From the NCBI GenBank assembly GCA_023265995.1, contig JAHFSA010000001.1, forward strand, positions 372,001 to 436,000: a stretch of DNA of 64,000 nt. The letters are read 5' to 3'. The notes beneath the pieces were generated by a model. That model searched no databases. It was not told the origin of the DNA and was given only the letters and a program-made list of their open reading frames with translations. Each line of letters starts with the position of its first letter. Within the stretch, counting starts at the first letter, position 1. Below are positions 38,622 to 53,299 of this stretch, piece after piece. The position numbers and the translations under genes are program-made. The DNA comes from Perlucidibaca sp. (lineage in GTDB: Bacteria > Pseudomonadota > Gammaproteobacteria > Pseudomonadales > Moraxellaceae).

Positions 38622-39200
38622 TCACTCCCAGAGAGGAAATTGGCTGCGGCGCAGCAATTCTGCCGTTTCGGCCAAGGGCAGGCCAACCACATTGCTGTAA
38701 CTGCCCTGTATTGCGCTCACATATAACGCCGCACGCCCCTGGATGGCATAACCCCCGGCCTTGTCGCAGGGTTCGCCGGAGGCCCAGTAAGCCAGCTGTT
38801 CGGCCTCGGGGATGGACTGGAACTCGACCCTGGTGCTGACGGTGCATTGCTGCAGGCCGCCGGCATGAATGAGCGCGACGCCGGTCAGCACCTGATGATC
38901 CGGGCTCGGCAGCAGCGCCCAGATGCGTCGGGCATCCTCCAGGCTTTCGGGCTTGCCGAGAATCTCGCCGCCGGCAAAAACGGTGGTGTCCGCCGCCAGC
39001 ACCCAGGCATCGTCACGTCCGAGAGCCTGTACGCCCGCCTCGGCCTTGGCGATGGCCAGACGTCGCACATAGTCCTCGGCGGACTCGCCAGGGAGCACGG
39101 ACTCGTCGACAGCCACCGTCAGCGGCAAGGGCCGCAGGCCGATCTGGCGCAGCAGCTCATGGCGTCTGGGTGAGGTGGATGCCAGGTAAAGCTCCGCCAT
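38622..39200 (-). CDS. maf: Maf-like nucleotide pyrophosphatase (YhdE type)
   Basis: Maf/HAM1 superfamily protein of 192 aa that hydrolyses dTTP, UTP or modified nucleoside triphosphates to monophosphates. Signature ASTSPRRHELLRQIG at residue 7 on, conserved LAADTTVFAGGEILGKPE in the middle, and GGYAIQGRAALYVSAIQGSYSNVVGLP-like C-terminus (landmarks YAIQGRAA and SYSNVVGLP). Part of the mreBCD-maf-rng unit conserved in Proteobacteria. Confidence 0.95.
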   Translation of the reverse strand: MAELYLASTSPRRHELLRQIGLRPLPLTVAVDESVLPGESAEDYVRRLAIAKAEAGVQALGRDDAWVLAADTTVFAGGEILGKPESLEDARRIWALLPSPDHQVLTGVALIHAGGLQQCTVSTRVEFQSIPEAEQLAYWASGEPCDKAGGYAIQGRAALYVSAIQGSYSNVVGLPLAETAELLRRSQFPLWE

Positions 39201-39206
39201 GACGCC

Positions 39207-39680
39207 TCAGCGCTGGGTCCAGCGGCGCAGCGACAGCAGCACGGTCGGCCACACCAGGGCACTGGCGGCGACCGGCAGCAGATAGGACAGCTCGACCGGT
39301 GGCACGCCGAACAGCGTCAGCTCGGCGTAGCGCACCAGCCGACCGGCAAGCACCAGCAGCAGCACCAGCGCGGTGGTCTGGCGGATGGAGAAGATGCCGG
39401 CCCAGCGCTGGGTGACGCGACCGAGATAGACCACCACCACCAGCGAGGAGGCGAACAGGCCCAGCGGCGCGGCCAGCAGGATATCGAGCAGCAGCCCCAT
39501 GAAGGCCGCCGTCCAGACGCCGACCCAGAGCGGCGCGTGCATGACCCAGAACACCAGCACCAGCGTCACCCATTCCGGACGCCAGGACGCCAGCTCCTTG
39601 GGCAGCGGCAGGATGCTCAGCAGCAGGCTCAGCAGCAGGCTGACCACCAGCGGCAGGAAGGGACTACGGCGTCGGGACAT
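39207..39680 (-). CDS. mreD: Rod shape-determining protein MreD
   Basis: Inner-membrane protein of 157 aa with five to six hydrophobic helices (FLPLVVSLLLSLLLSILPLP at the N-terminus) and the segment RPEWVTLVLVFWVMHAPLWVGV (landmark PEWVTLVL), typical of MreD. It joins MreC, MreB, RodA and PBP2 in the elongasome. It overlaps mreC by 17 bases. Confidence 0.93.
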   Translation of the reverse strand: MSRRRSPFLPLVVSLLLSLLLSILPLPKELASWRPEWVTLVLVFWVMHAPLWVGVWTAAFMGLLLDILLAAPLGLFASSLVVVVYLGRVTQRWAGIFSIRQTTALVLLLVLAGRLVRYAELTLFGVPPVELSYLLPVAASALVWPTVLLSLRRWTQR

Positions 39681-40551
39681 GGCTCTCTTCCATAGGGATC
39701 TTTTCCATCAGCACCTGGGCCGCCTGCGGCTTCTCGAACAGGATCAGCACGTAGCGACTGCGATCGAGGGCAGCCACCGGCAGCGCCGCGATGTCGAGGA
39801 ACTGGTCGCCGACCAGGCGCCGGATCTGGCCGACACGGCCGACCGGATAGCCGGCCGGGAAGTCCTGGCCGAGGCCGGAGGTCACCAGCAGGTCGCCGGG
39901 CTTGACGTCGGATTTCTCGGGCACGTACTGCAGGCGCATTTCACGGCTGTCGCCGATGCCGCTGAGAATGGCGCGCATGCCGTTGCGATTGATGCGTACC
40001 GGCACCGAGTTCTGGCGATCAGTGATCAGCATGACGCGCGAGGTGTGGCGGCCGAGCTGCACGATGCGGCCGAGCACACCACGGGCGTCGAGCACCGGCT
40101 GACCCTGGTAGAGACCACCGGCGCTGCCCTGATTGATGATCAGGATGTGGCGCGCGGGATCGGGATCTATGCCGATCACTTCGCCGACCAGGACACGGCT
40201 CTTGAGCTGGCTGGCCGAGTCGATGAGACCGCGCAGGCGGGCATTGTCGCTGGCCAGGTAGGAGAGCTTCTGGACATGCGCGGCCAGGCGCAGGTTCTGC
40301 TGCTTGAGGCGCTGGTTGTCAGCGCGCAGCTGTGCGCCGAAGCGCAGGCTGTCGCTGATTTCGTCGAGCACGGTGCCCGGCCAGGCTATGGCGAGAAACA
40401 CCGGCTCGAAGAAGGAGTAGATGCTCTCGCGGGCAGCCGCAAGGGGCTGCCAGCGCTGGCTGTCCGCGACAAGAAGGCCGAGCGTCAGGATCATGGCGAT
40501 CATGAAATGCAACATGTCGCCGCGACTGCGCGAAAACAGCGAGCTGTCTAT
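39664..40551 (-). CDS. mreC: Rod shape-determining protein MreC (likely non-AUG start)
   Basis: MreC has one transmembrane helix, a coiled coil (FGAQLRADNQRLKQQNLRL), and a periplasmic beta domain (ARHILIINQGSAGGLYQGQPVLDARGVLG; landmark NQGSAGGLYQGQPV). The first ATG is at 40515 (283 aa) but lacks a ribosome site. Upstream the same frame encodes SSLFSRSRGD, the usual MreC N-terminal style, and AGGAG (40558-40562) lies six bases before an ATA codon at 40549-40551. I therefore extend the gene to 40551 (295 aa). An ATC at 40554 or the ATG at 40515 are alternatives. Confidence 0.7.
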   Translation of the reverse strand: MDSSLFSRSRGDMLHFMIAMILTLGLLVADSQRWQPLAAARESIYSFFEPVFLAIAWPGTVLDEISDSLRFGAQLRADNQRLKQQNLRLAAHVQKLSYLASDNARLRGLIDSASQLKSRVLVGEVIGIDPDPARHILIINQGSAGGLYQGQPVLDARGVLGRIVQLGRHTSRVMLITDRQNSVPVRINRNGMRAILSGIGDSREMRLQYVPEKSDVKPGDLLVTSGLGQDFPAGYPVGRVGQIRRLVGDQFLDIAALPVAALDRSRYVLILFEKPQAAQVLMEKIPMEESHVPTP

Positions 40552-40612
40552 GATGAACTCCTCAGGCCTCTGAAGCTCTTGTGGTTATACACACCTGCAC
40601 GCCGCAAACAAG

Positions 40613-40639
40613 CAAAAAGGCCGGCATCAAGCCGGCCTT
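40613..40639 (-). terminator. Intrinsic terminator/attenuator between mreB and mreC
   Basis: On the minus strand AAGGCCGGC, a 5-nt loop and GCCGGCCTT (40617-40639) form a 9-bp stem followed by TTTTTGC. It lies directly after mreB and before mreC, so it should reduce readthrough into mreCD-maf-rng. Confidence 0.75.
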
Positions 40640-40655
40640 CCGCTCAGGACCGGCG

Positions 40656-41726
<1,071 letters not shown>

Positions 41727-41908
41727 CTAGACGCAGACTACGCCCGCAAGGTTTACACGCAACCCTGCCTGAAGTGGGCATTAGGTTAAACAAAGAGTCC
41801 ATTTTGGACAAGTTGTGTTCTGTGATAAGTTGCACGTCTTTCCCCGCAATCCCTTGTGACCGCTGGCTGTCCACACCAGCAGGCGGTCAAGTCCGGAGCA
41901 CAGCCAAC

Positions 41909-42196
41909 ATGGCCCTGACCGCCGAACAGGTGGCGCGCATCGCGCATCTGGCGCGCCTGCAATTGCCCGCCGACGAGCAGAACCGCGTCACCGACAGCCT
42001 CAACAACATCCTCGGCCTCATCGACCAGCTGCAGGCCGCCGACACCGCCGGCATCGAGCCCATGGCACATCCGGTCGATGCCGTGCAGACGCTGCGCGCC
42101 GATGTCGTCACCGAGAACGACCGCCGCGACACCTATCAGCGCATCGCCCCGGCCGTTCAGGACGGCTGCTATCTTGTTCCCCGCGTTGTCGAGTAA
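41909..42196 (+). CDS. gatC: Glu-tRNA(Gln)/Asp-tRNA(Asn) amidotransferase subunit C
   Basis: A 95-aa GatC beginning [20 protein letters not shown], with the conserved [16 protein letters not shown] and C-terminal [11 protein letters not shown]. It stabilises GatA-GatB in transamidation of misacylated tRNA. The ATG at 41909 with GGAG ten bases upstream is chosen over an open upstream frame. gatA follows after 6 bp. Confidence 0.96.
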   Translation: MALTAEQVARIAHLARLQLPADEQNRVTDSLNNILGLIDQLQAADTAGIEPMAHPVDAVQTLRADVVTENDRRDTYQRIAPAVQDGCYLVPRVVE

Positions 42197-42202
42197 GCGC
42201 TC

Positions 42203-43675
<1,473 letters not shown>

Positions 43676-43688
43676 GGACATGAACGAA

Positions 43689-45143
<1,455 letters not shown>

Positions 45144-45161
45144 CGCCGGCAGGCAACAGGC

Positions 45162-45190
45162 ACGAGGCCGGCGCAAGCCGGCCTCGTCGT
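45162..45190. terminator. Bidirectional intrinsic terminator after gatB
   Basis: ACGAGGCCGGC (45162-45172), GCAA loop, GCCGGCCTCGT (45177-45187) form a perfect 11-bp stem between the convergent gatB and HD-domain genes. A short CGTTTG follows on the plus strand. Confidence 0.7.
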
Positions 45191-45216
45191 TTGCGGGCCC
45201 GGCCCGGTGCTCCGGC

Positions 45217-45975
45217 TCAATCCTTGAAGGGGTTGGCGCGGATGAACTGGCGGAAGCCCATGAGGCGTATCAGGTTGGTGCGCGAGTCCGGCCGCAGCGC
45301 GCTCTCGCGTTCGACGAAGTCGGCGAAGTAGTTGTTCAGCCCCAGGCGCGGATGGCGCTCCAGGATGTCCTTGCGAAAGCCGCTACTGAGCTCGAAGTAG
45401 CGGCTGCCGACCACGTCGCAGCTCGCCCCCTGCTGCAGCAGATGCGCCTCGGCGCCATTCTCGATCGCGACATGGCCGTTCATGTGCAGACTGATGGCCT
45501 CCGCCAGCCTGTCCTGCCGGTCTTCCTCCCAGCCGAAGCGCGCCGCCCAGTCACGGGCGGCCATGGCGCCATCGACCGCGAAGCAGTGGCAGCCGGCATG
45601 CTTGCCATGATGCGTCTCGGTCATGCCGAGGTCGTGCAGCAGACAGCCGGTCATGAGGAACTCGGGATCGAAGGCGATGCCGGACAGATGCCCCAGCGCC
45701 GCCCCCCAGTAATAGGTCCGCAGCGAATGATGGATGACGGTCTCGCTGGCACAGCCCTGCAGCTCGGCATAGGCGCTGCGGATCGCCGCCGTGTCCGGCT
45801 GCGGGATCATGGCCAGGGTCAGCGGAGTCGAGTGATCGAGATGCAGCCAGGTCCGCAGCATGCCCGTCATGCTCGGCGCCAGCACATGGCGGACCAGGCT
45901 CAGGCGGTCACGCAGCGACAGCTTGCCGCCGGTTTTCGCGACCCAGGCCGACGTGCCTATGTACTGATACGCCAT
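45217..45975 (-). CDS. HD-domain metal-dependent hydrolase (cyanamide hydratase-like)
   Basis: A 252-aa HD-superfamily protein. Metal ligands: His-rich IHHSLRTYYWG (residues about 81-91), CLLHDLGMT with the HD pair, and ISLHMNGHVA. The pattern with HHSLRTY and a late H-rich segment resembles the cyanamide hydratase / HD phosphohydrolase group found in fungi and bacteria; the substrate is unknown. The perfect palindrome at 45996-46011 is 20 bp upstream of its ATG and suggests repression by a dimeric regulator. Confidence 0.78.
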   Translation of the reverse strand: MAYQYIGTSAWVAKTGGKLSLRDRLSLVRHVLAPSMTGMLRTWLHLDHSTPLTLAMIPQPDTAAIRSAYAELQGCASETVIHHSLRTYYWGAALGHLSGIAFDPEFLMTGCLLHDLGMTETHHGKHAGCHCFAVDGAMAARDWAARFGWEEDRQDRLAEAISLHMNGHVAIENGAEAHLLQQGASCDVVGSRYFELSSGFRKDILERHPRLGLNNYFADFVERESALRPDSRTNLIRLMGFRQFIRANPFKD

Positions 45976-45995
45976 GGTCTTGCTCTCTCAAGGAC

Positions 45996-46011
45996 TAGAG
46001 TATTTACTCTA
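45996..46011. promoter_or_regulatory. Perfect palindromic operator candidate
   Basis: TAGAGTA (45996-46002), TT spacer and TACTCTA (46005-46011) form a perfect 7+7 inverted repeat about 20 bp before the HD-domain ATG and about 100 bp before the lipoprotein ATG. TetR- or LysR-type regulators bind sites of this size. No regulator gene is adjacent. Confidence 0.6.
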
Positions 46012-46112
46012 AATCTGTCGCCGACGCTTGGCAACCGCCATGGCTTGCCCGGCTGCGCATATCACCGGCACACTCGGGACCATACGCCCTCATCGTGTTC
46101 AAGGAAGAAGAC

Positions 46113-46712
46113 ATGCGCCGGCTCGCCACGCTCCTCACCCTCTGCAGCAGCCTGACACTGACCGGCTGCATCACAACCTACTCGGGCTTTGACAACCGAC
46201 GCTCCGCCGATGTGCCAACCACGGACCGCCAGCAAGGTCAGTTGCGCTACTCGATCTATGGCGGCGGTCTGCTCAACGGCCAGATCGCCGTGCGCGAAGT
46301 ACTCGACCGCGAGGCGCCCTTCGCCAAGGTCGAGCAGGTCACAACGCCCCTGCAGGCCGACGGCTATGCCGCGCCGGCGCCGATTCCCGCCAGCGGCCTC
46401 TATGTCAGGACCACGGTCGAGAACATGCCGCCCAGCATACCGGCCGGCATTGCCGCCTATGTGTCCTACAGCACCCTGTTCCTGCTGCCCTTCTGGTCCA
46501 CCGAAGACGGCTCGCGCCTGCTCTTCGACATCTACCGCAACGGCGAGCACCAGAAGCGCTATGAATACCTGCTGCACCGCAGCACTTTCGGCTGGGCACC
46601 GCTGCTGCTCCTGGTCTGGATGAATGCCGTCACCTCCAGCGAGCAGGATGCCTTCCGCGCCGCCACCCGCCAGTTCCTGAACGAGGCCGCGCCACTGCTC
46701 AAGCAGGGCTGA
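46113..46712 (+). CDS. Putative outer-membrane or periplasmic lipoprotein
   Basis: A 199-aa protein with a lipoprotein signal MRRLATLLTLCSSLTLTGC; Cys19 is the lipidated residue in the LTGC lipobox. A hydrophobic stretch (IPAGIAAYVSYSTLFLLPFW, about 107-126) may be a membrane-associated helix, and another lies near LLLLVWMNAV. No family recognised. GTG at 46095 is a possible longer start, but ATG 46113 has AAGGAAGAAG upstream and gives a standard signal. Confidence 0.75.
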   Translation: MRRLATLLTLCSSLTLTGCITTYSGFDNRRSADVPTTDRQQGQLRYSIYGGGLLNGQIAVREVLDREAPFAKVEQVTTPLQADGYAAPAPIPASGLYVRTTVENMPPSIPAGIAAYVSYSTLFLLPFWSTEDGSRLLFDIYRNGEHQKRYEYLLHRSTFGWAPLLLLVWMNAVTSSEQDAFRAATRQFLNEAAPLLKQG

Positions 46713-46739
46713 CAGCGGTGACCCAGCGCAGGCGATTCC

Positions 46740-49054
<2,315 letters not shown>

Positions 49055-49073
49055 GTCATCGTGCTGCATCCGT

Positions 49074-49109
49074 AATGATGAAGGGGAGCCTGTGCTCCCC
49101 TTCATCATT
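49074..49109. terminator. Strong hairpin terminator after katG
   Basis: AATGATGAAGGGGAGC (49074-49089) and its exact complement (49094-49109) form a 16-bp perfect stem with loop CTGT, 20 bp after the katG stop. Confidence 0.75.
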
Positions 49110-49209
49110 CATGCGCAGGCAACAACAATCAGTCCCGCCCGGCTGGCTCGATCCCGCAGCCACGGCAGGCTATGGTGACGACATGTCCCGATCACCCATG
49201 GAGCACACC

Positions 49210-50007
49210 ATGCGTCAGCCCGTTCTCTTCGTCGGCCACGGCTCGCCGATGAATGCCATCGAAGACAATGCCTTCCGCCGTGAATGGCAACGCCTCGGCC
49301 AGCTGCTGCCGCGCCCGCGTGCCATCCTGGTGGTGTCTGCGCACTGGGAAACACAGGGCGTGGCAGTGACCGCCAGCGCGCAGCCGCGCACCATCCACGA
49401 CTTCGGCGGCTTCCCGCCGGAGCTCCATGCGGCGCAATACCCGGCCCCGGGCGACCCGGCGCTGGCGCTGCGCGTGGCCGAACTGCTGGCCCCGGAAACG
49501 GTGGTCCAGGACAGCCGCTGGGGCCTCGATCACGGTGCCTGGAGCGTGCTGCTGCCAATGTTCCCGGCCGCCGACATTCCGGTCGTGCAGCTCAGTCTGG
49601 CGCGCGACCATGACGGCCCCTGGCACTACAACCTGGCGCAGCGACTGGCACCGCTGCGTGACGAGGGCGTGCTGATCCTGGCCAGCGGCGACATGGTGCA
49701 CAACCTGGCCCTGCTGCGCTGGCCGCTGGACAAGGCAGAGCCCTGGGCCGAACGCATGCAGACACAGTTCAACCAGTGGCTGGTCGCCGGCGACCATGTG
49801 CCGCTGCAGCACGTCGACCGCCTCGGTCACGAGGCGCGGCTCGCCATCCCGACGCCGGAGCATTACCTGCCGCTGCTCTATGCCCTGGCACTGCAGACAG
49901 ATGAGGACGAGCTGAGTCTGTTCAACGACACGGTGCTGGGCTCGCTGTCGATGACCTCGGTGCTGCTGCAGACCAAGACTACCCAGTCATTCCGACAGGC
50001 TATATAG
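49210..50007 (+). CDS. ygiD: YgiD-type extradiol dioxygenase (4,5-DOPA dioxygenase family)
   Basis: A class III extradiol ring-cleavage dioxygenase of 265 aa. Zn/Fe ligands appear in the opening FVGHGSPMNAIED, SAHWET and WGLDHGAWSVL, and the substrate segment HDFGGFPPELHAAQYPAPG is a family hallmark. E. coli YgiD cleaves 4,5-DOPA; the substrate here is unknown. GGAG six bases before ATG 49210 decides the start over upstream ATGs at 49183 and 49198. Confidence 0.88.
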   Translation: MRQPVLFVGHGSPMNAIEDNAFRREWQRLGQLLPRPRAILVVSAHWETQGVAVTASAQPRTIHDFGGFPPELHAAQYPAPGDPALALRVAELLAPETVVQDSRWGLDHGAWSVLLPMFPAADIPVVQLSLARDHDGPWHYNLAQRLAPLRDEGVLILASGDMVHNLALLRWPLDKAEPWAERMQTQFNQWLVAGDHVPLQHVDRLGHEARLAIPTPEHYLPLLYALALQTDEDELSLFNDTVLGSLSMTSVLLQTKTTQSFRQAI

Positions 50008-50037
50008 TCCGACTCGCCTTTTCAGGAGTCGGAAACG

Positions 50038-50700
50038 ATGGGCTGGTATTGTCTCGAACGCGGCCAGGGCCGCCCGCTGGTGCTGCTGCATGGCATCGGC
50101 ATGTCGCACACGGCATGGACCCCGGTCATGGATCTGCTCGCCCGTGAGCGTCGCGTGCTGGCCTTCGATATTGCCGGCTTCGGCCAGACGCCGGCGCTGA
50201 CCGGCGCGCTCAGCACCGAACGCCTGCTGCAAGGCCTGCAGGACAGTCTCAGCGAGCGCGGCATCAGCGGCCCGGTCGACATCGTCGGCAACTCCATGGG
50301 CGGCTGGCTGGCACTGGCGGCCGCGCACGCCGGGCTGGCCCGCAGCATGGTCGGCATCTCGCCGGCCGGCCTCGGTGACAAGGTGCTGGCAATTCCGGTC
50401 TCCATACGCAGCCATCGCATGCCGGTCAGCGCCATGAACCGGGCCATAGACGACTTCGCCCATGCCCCCGGCTTCGAGGCCACCTACGACATCATCGACC
50501 GCATTCCCGAGCTTGATCGCCTGACCCTGCCGATCACCATTGCCTTCGGCAGGCTGGACTGGATCCTGACCGGCGCCATGCAGAATCGCGCGGGCCTGCC
50601 GGCGCAGGCGCGCTGGCTGCAGCCCTGGGGCTGGGGTCATGTGCCGATGTGGGATGACCCCGAAGGCGTGGCGCGCGTCATCCTCGACGGCACGCGCTGA
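50038..50700 (+). CDS. Alpha/beta-fold hydrolase
   Basis: A 220-aa serine hydrolase. Oxyanion motif LLHGIGMSHTAW, nucleophile Ser in VGNSMGGWLAL, Asp in AFGRLDWIL, and His in WGHVPMWDDP. The short cap suggests a small esterase or carboxylesterase. AGGAG lies 11 bases before the ATG. It follows ygiD by 30 bp on the same strand; a joint aromatic pathway is possible but not shown. Confidence 0.88.
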   Translation: MGWYCLERGQGRPLVLLHGIGMSHTAWTPVMDLLARERRVLAFDIAGFGQTPALTGALSTERLLQGLQDSLSERGISGPVDIVGNSMGGWLALAAAHAGLARSMVGISPAGLGDKVLAIPVSIRSHRMPVSAMNRAIDDFAHAPGFEATYDIIDRIPELDRLTLPITIAFGRLDWILTGAMQNRAGLPAQARWLQPWGWGHVPMWDDPEGVARVILDGTR

Positions 50701-50709
50701 ACGCCCGGC

Positions 50710-51753
50710 TCACTCGCTGCTCTGCGAGCACTCGGCGAGGCCGGCACTGAGCCTGCAGCGGATGCGCTTGAGCAGCTTCATCATGCGCGGATCGTAGTCG
50801 CCGTCGTTCATCATCATGATGCGGGCCTCGCGCATCATGTCGACATACTTGGCCTTGTCGGCGGCGGTCAGGTCCATCCAGTAGTGCGGCTCTATGCCCT
50901 TCTCCTCACGCGCGATGATCTCGAAGGCGCGATCCTTCTGAGTCGCCACGAAGCTGCGCAGCTTCTGTCCGAAGCCGTCCGGGAAGCGATCACGACGGAT
51001 GAGCAGAGAGCCCGACATCATGGCCAGCGGGAAGCGGTAGATCGCGCCCTTGGTACCGAGGCCGCGATACAGCTCCAGCGGCTTGAAGGCGATGGCCGGC
51101 GCGGCAATGATGTCGACCTGGCCATTGTTGAACTTGCCGGCGAAGTTGGTGACATCCGATGCCACCGGCTGCGAGCCGAGCTTCTGCACCATCTTGGCCT
51201 GCGACTTGTCCCAGTCCATGACCGCCACCTTCTTGCCGGCCGCTGTCTCGATCGAGTTGATGGCGCGGTCACGCACCATGACGAATACCGAGCCCAGCGG
51301 CGCGATGCCGGCGACCTCGTACTGGCCGCTGATCATCAGCGGCGCCATCTTGGGGTCCGCCAGCGCATCCAGTGCCAGGCGCATGTGTGCGGTGTCGGGC
51401 ACCGCGCCTATGGAATCCAGGCTGCCGACGAAGTGGTTGAACTGCTTGCTGCGCAAGGTCGTGATGGCGGCGGCGTCACACTGCCCGGCCTTGAAATCCT
51501 CGGTCACCACGCGCTCGTCCGGATAGGCCTTGAACTCGGCGTTGATACCCCACTTCCTGGCCTCTAGCATCTGGTCCCGCGCCTGGGCATAGGCCGGGCC
51601 GTTGGTGCCGAGCGGGTCGAACACGCAGATCCTGACACTCTTCAGACCGGCATCGGCCGCCATGGCCGGGGCCGCCGGCAAGGCCAGCAGAAACATCGGG
51701 GCGAACAGGGAGAGTCCGCGGCGAAAACGCCGCAGCGAGTCTGGGTTCATCAT
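50710..51753 (-). CDS. Periplasmic solute-binding protein of the DUF6091 type
   Basis: A 347-aa exported protein: signal peptide (RRGLSLFAPMFLLALPAAP ending AMA), then an extracellular-binding-protein-like fold starting SVRICVFDPLGTNGPAYAQARD. Family members are usually annotated as putative solute-binding proteins of the TRAP-like type, but lack adjacent TRAP permeases; none is found here. Two ATG codons (51753, 51750) begin it. It lies downstream of the aldehyde dehydrogenase gene on the same strand, 73 bp away. Confidence 0.8.
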   Translation of the reverse strand: MMNPDSLRRFRRGLSLFAPMFLLALPAAPAMAADAGLKSVRICVFDPLGTNGPAYAQARDQMLEARKWGINAEFKAYPDERVVTEDFKAGQCDAAAITTLRSKQFNHFVGSLDSIGAVPDTAHMRLALDALADPKMAPLMISGQYEVAGIAPLGSVFVMVRDRAINSIETAAGKKVAVMDWDKSQAKMVQKLGSQPVASDVTNFAGKFNNGQVDIIAAPAIAFKPLELYRGLGTKGAIYRFPLAMMSGSLLIRRDRFPDGFGQKLRSFVATQKDRAFEIIAREEKGIEPHYWMDLTAADKAKYVDMMREARIMMMNDGDYDPRMMKLLKRIRCRLSAGLAECSQSSE

Positions 51754-51826
51754 GGAGGCGATACCTTTTCTTCTGGTGTTGGTCTGGTGTGTTTCGTTAG
51801 TCGCAAACGCGCCGGGCTGACCGAGG

Positions 51827-53284
51827 TCAGCTCAGCATGAAACGCTTGATCAGCTTGTGCGCCGGCTTGTCGAATGGCGGCAGGATGTAGCGCACACCGT
51901 AGAACTTCGACTTCACCATGACGGCACGGGCATTGGACATGGCCAGGAAGCCCTCGTGGCCGTGGTACTTGCCCATGCCCGAACCTCCGACACCGCCAAA
52001 AGGCAGGTCATCGGCGGCGGCGTGGGCCATGACGTCATTGACGGTGACGCCGCCGGAGGTGCTGTTGGCGATGACATGGTCGGCGCGACCGGCGTTGTAA
52101 TCGAAGTAGTAGAACGCCAGCGGATGCGGACGCGAGGCGATCTCGTCGAGCACGGCATCGATGTCGTCGTACTCCATGATCGGCAGCACCGGCCCGAAGA
52201 TCTCGTTCTGCATGAGCTGCATGTCCGGCGTGACGCCGGTGACCAGCGTCACCGGCATCTTGCGGGTGCCGCTGAAGTCCTCGCCGGCCGGGTTGATCTC
52301 GATGACGCGGGCGCCGCGATCACGCGCCTCGGCGAGATAGCCCTGCACGCGCGCGTACTGCTTCTGATTGATGATCGACGTGTAGTCGGGGTTGTCGCGC
52401 ATGGTCGGATAGAGCTTGCCGACCTGGGCGCTGAAACGCGTCACGAACTCGTCGGTGCGTCCACGCGCCAGGTAGAGATGATCCGGTGCGATGCAGGTCT
52501 GGCCGGCATTCCAGCACTTGCCGAAAGACAGGCGCTCGGCAGCGTCGGCGAGCGGGAAGGAGTCATGCACGATGGCCGGCGACTTGCCGCCCAGCTCCAG
52601 CAGCACCGGCGTCAGGTTGCGCGCGGCCTCCTGCATGACGATGCGGCCGACATTGGTCGAGCCGGTGAAGGTGATCTGGTCGAACGGCAGGCGCGGGAAC
52701 GCCTCGGACACCTCGCCACGACCGGTGATGACCGCCACCTCGGCCTCGTCGAAGACCTCGGCGAGCATGGCCTTGAAGGCCTCGCCCAGGCGCGGCGTGA
52801 AACCGGACATCTTGATCATGGCGCGATTGCCGGCGGCAATGGCGTACATCAGCGGACCGACCGCCAGGAACACCGGATAATTCCACGGCACGATGATGCC
52901 GATCACGCCCAGCGGCTGGTATTCGATACGGGCCTTGCCGGGCTGCTGCAGCGGCGCCACATGGCGCTTCTCCGGCTTCATCCAGGCCTTCAGGTTGCGC
53001 CTGACATACTTCAGGCTTTCCAGGCTGAAGAGCAGCTCGGCCATCTTGAACTCGTCCGCCGAACGGCTGCCGAAGTCATCGCTGACCGCCTGAGCCAGCA
53101 CATCCTGATACTTGAGCAGAGCCCGCGACAATGCCTCCAGCTTTTCCCTGCGCTGCGCCAGCGTGGTCTGCGACGAGGCGCGGAAGGCCTGACGCTGCTG
53201 CGTGAAAATGCGCTGCAGCTCGGCAAGCTCGGGAGCCTGCCCGGCAGCAGCGGCGTCATGCAGGGAAGTGAGGCTGGAAGTCAT
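51827..53284 (-). CDS. Aldehyde dehydrogenase (coniferyl-aldehyde dehydrogenase-like)
   Basis: A 485-aa NAD(P)-dependent dehydrogenase of the class-3 ALDH type. Catalytic Cys264 in WNAGQTCIAPD and Glu230 in LLELGGKSP; Rossmann region in IVPWNYPVFLAVGPL. The sequence resembles coniferyl and fatty aldehyde dehydrogenases. It is downstream of TetR and MpaB genes with 15 bp between, suggesting an operon that oxidises an aldehyde made from a hydrophobic or phenolic substrate; the substrate is inferred only. Confidence 0.9.
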   Translation of the reverse strand: MTSSLTSLHDAAAAGQAPELAELQRIFTQQRQAFRASSQTTLAQRREKLEALSRALLKYQDVLAQAVSDDFGSRSADEFKMAELLFSLESLKYVRRNLKAWMKPEKRHVAPLQQPGKARIEYQPLGVIGIIVPWNYPVFLAVGPLMYAIAAGNRAMIKMSGFTPRLGEAFKAMLAEVFDEAEVAVITGRGEVSEAFPRLPFDQITFTGSTNVGRIVMQEAARNLTPVLLELGGKSPAIVHDSFPLADAAERLSFGKCWNAGQTCIAPDHLYLARGRTDEFVTRFSAQVGKLYPTMRDNPDYTSIINQKQYARVQGYLAEARDRGARVIEINPAGEDFSGTRKMPVTLVTGVTPDMQLMQNEIFGPVLPIMEYDDIDAVLDEIASRPHPLAFYYFDYNAGRADHVIANSTSGGVTVNDVMAHAAADDLPFGGVGGSGMGKYHGHEGFLAMSNARAVMVKSKFYGVRYILPPFDKPAHKLIKRFMLS

Positions 53285-53299
53285 GGCGGTCTCCGCGGA

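Noticed and set aside
41791-41835. Sigma-70 promoter TTGGAC ... GATAAG before gatC
   Set aside because: Spacing is only 14 bp, too short, and no better pair was found in this gap; promoter left unassigned.
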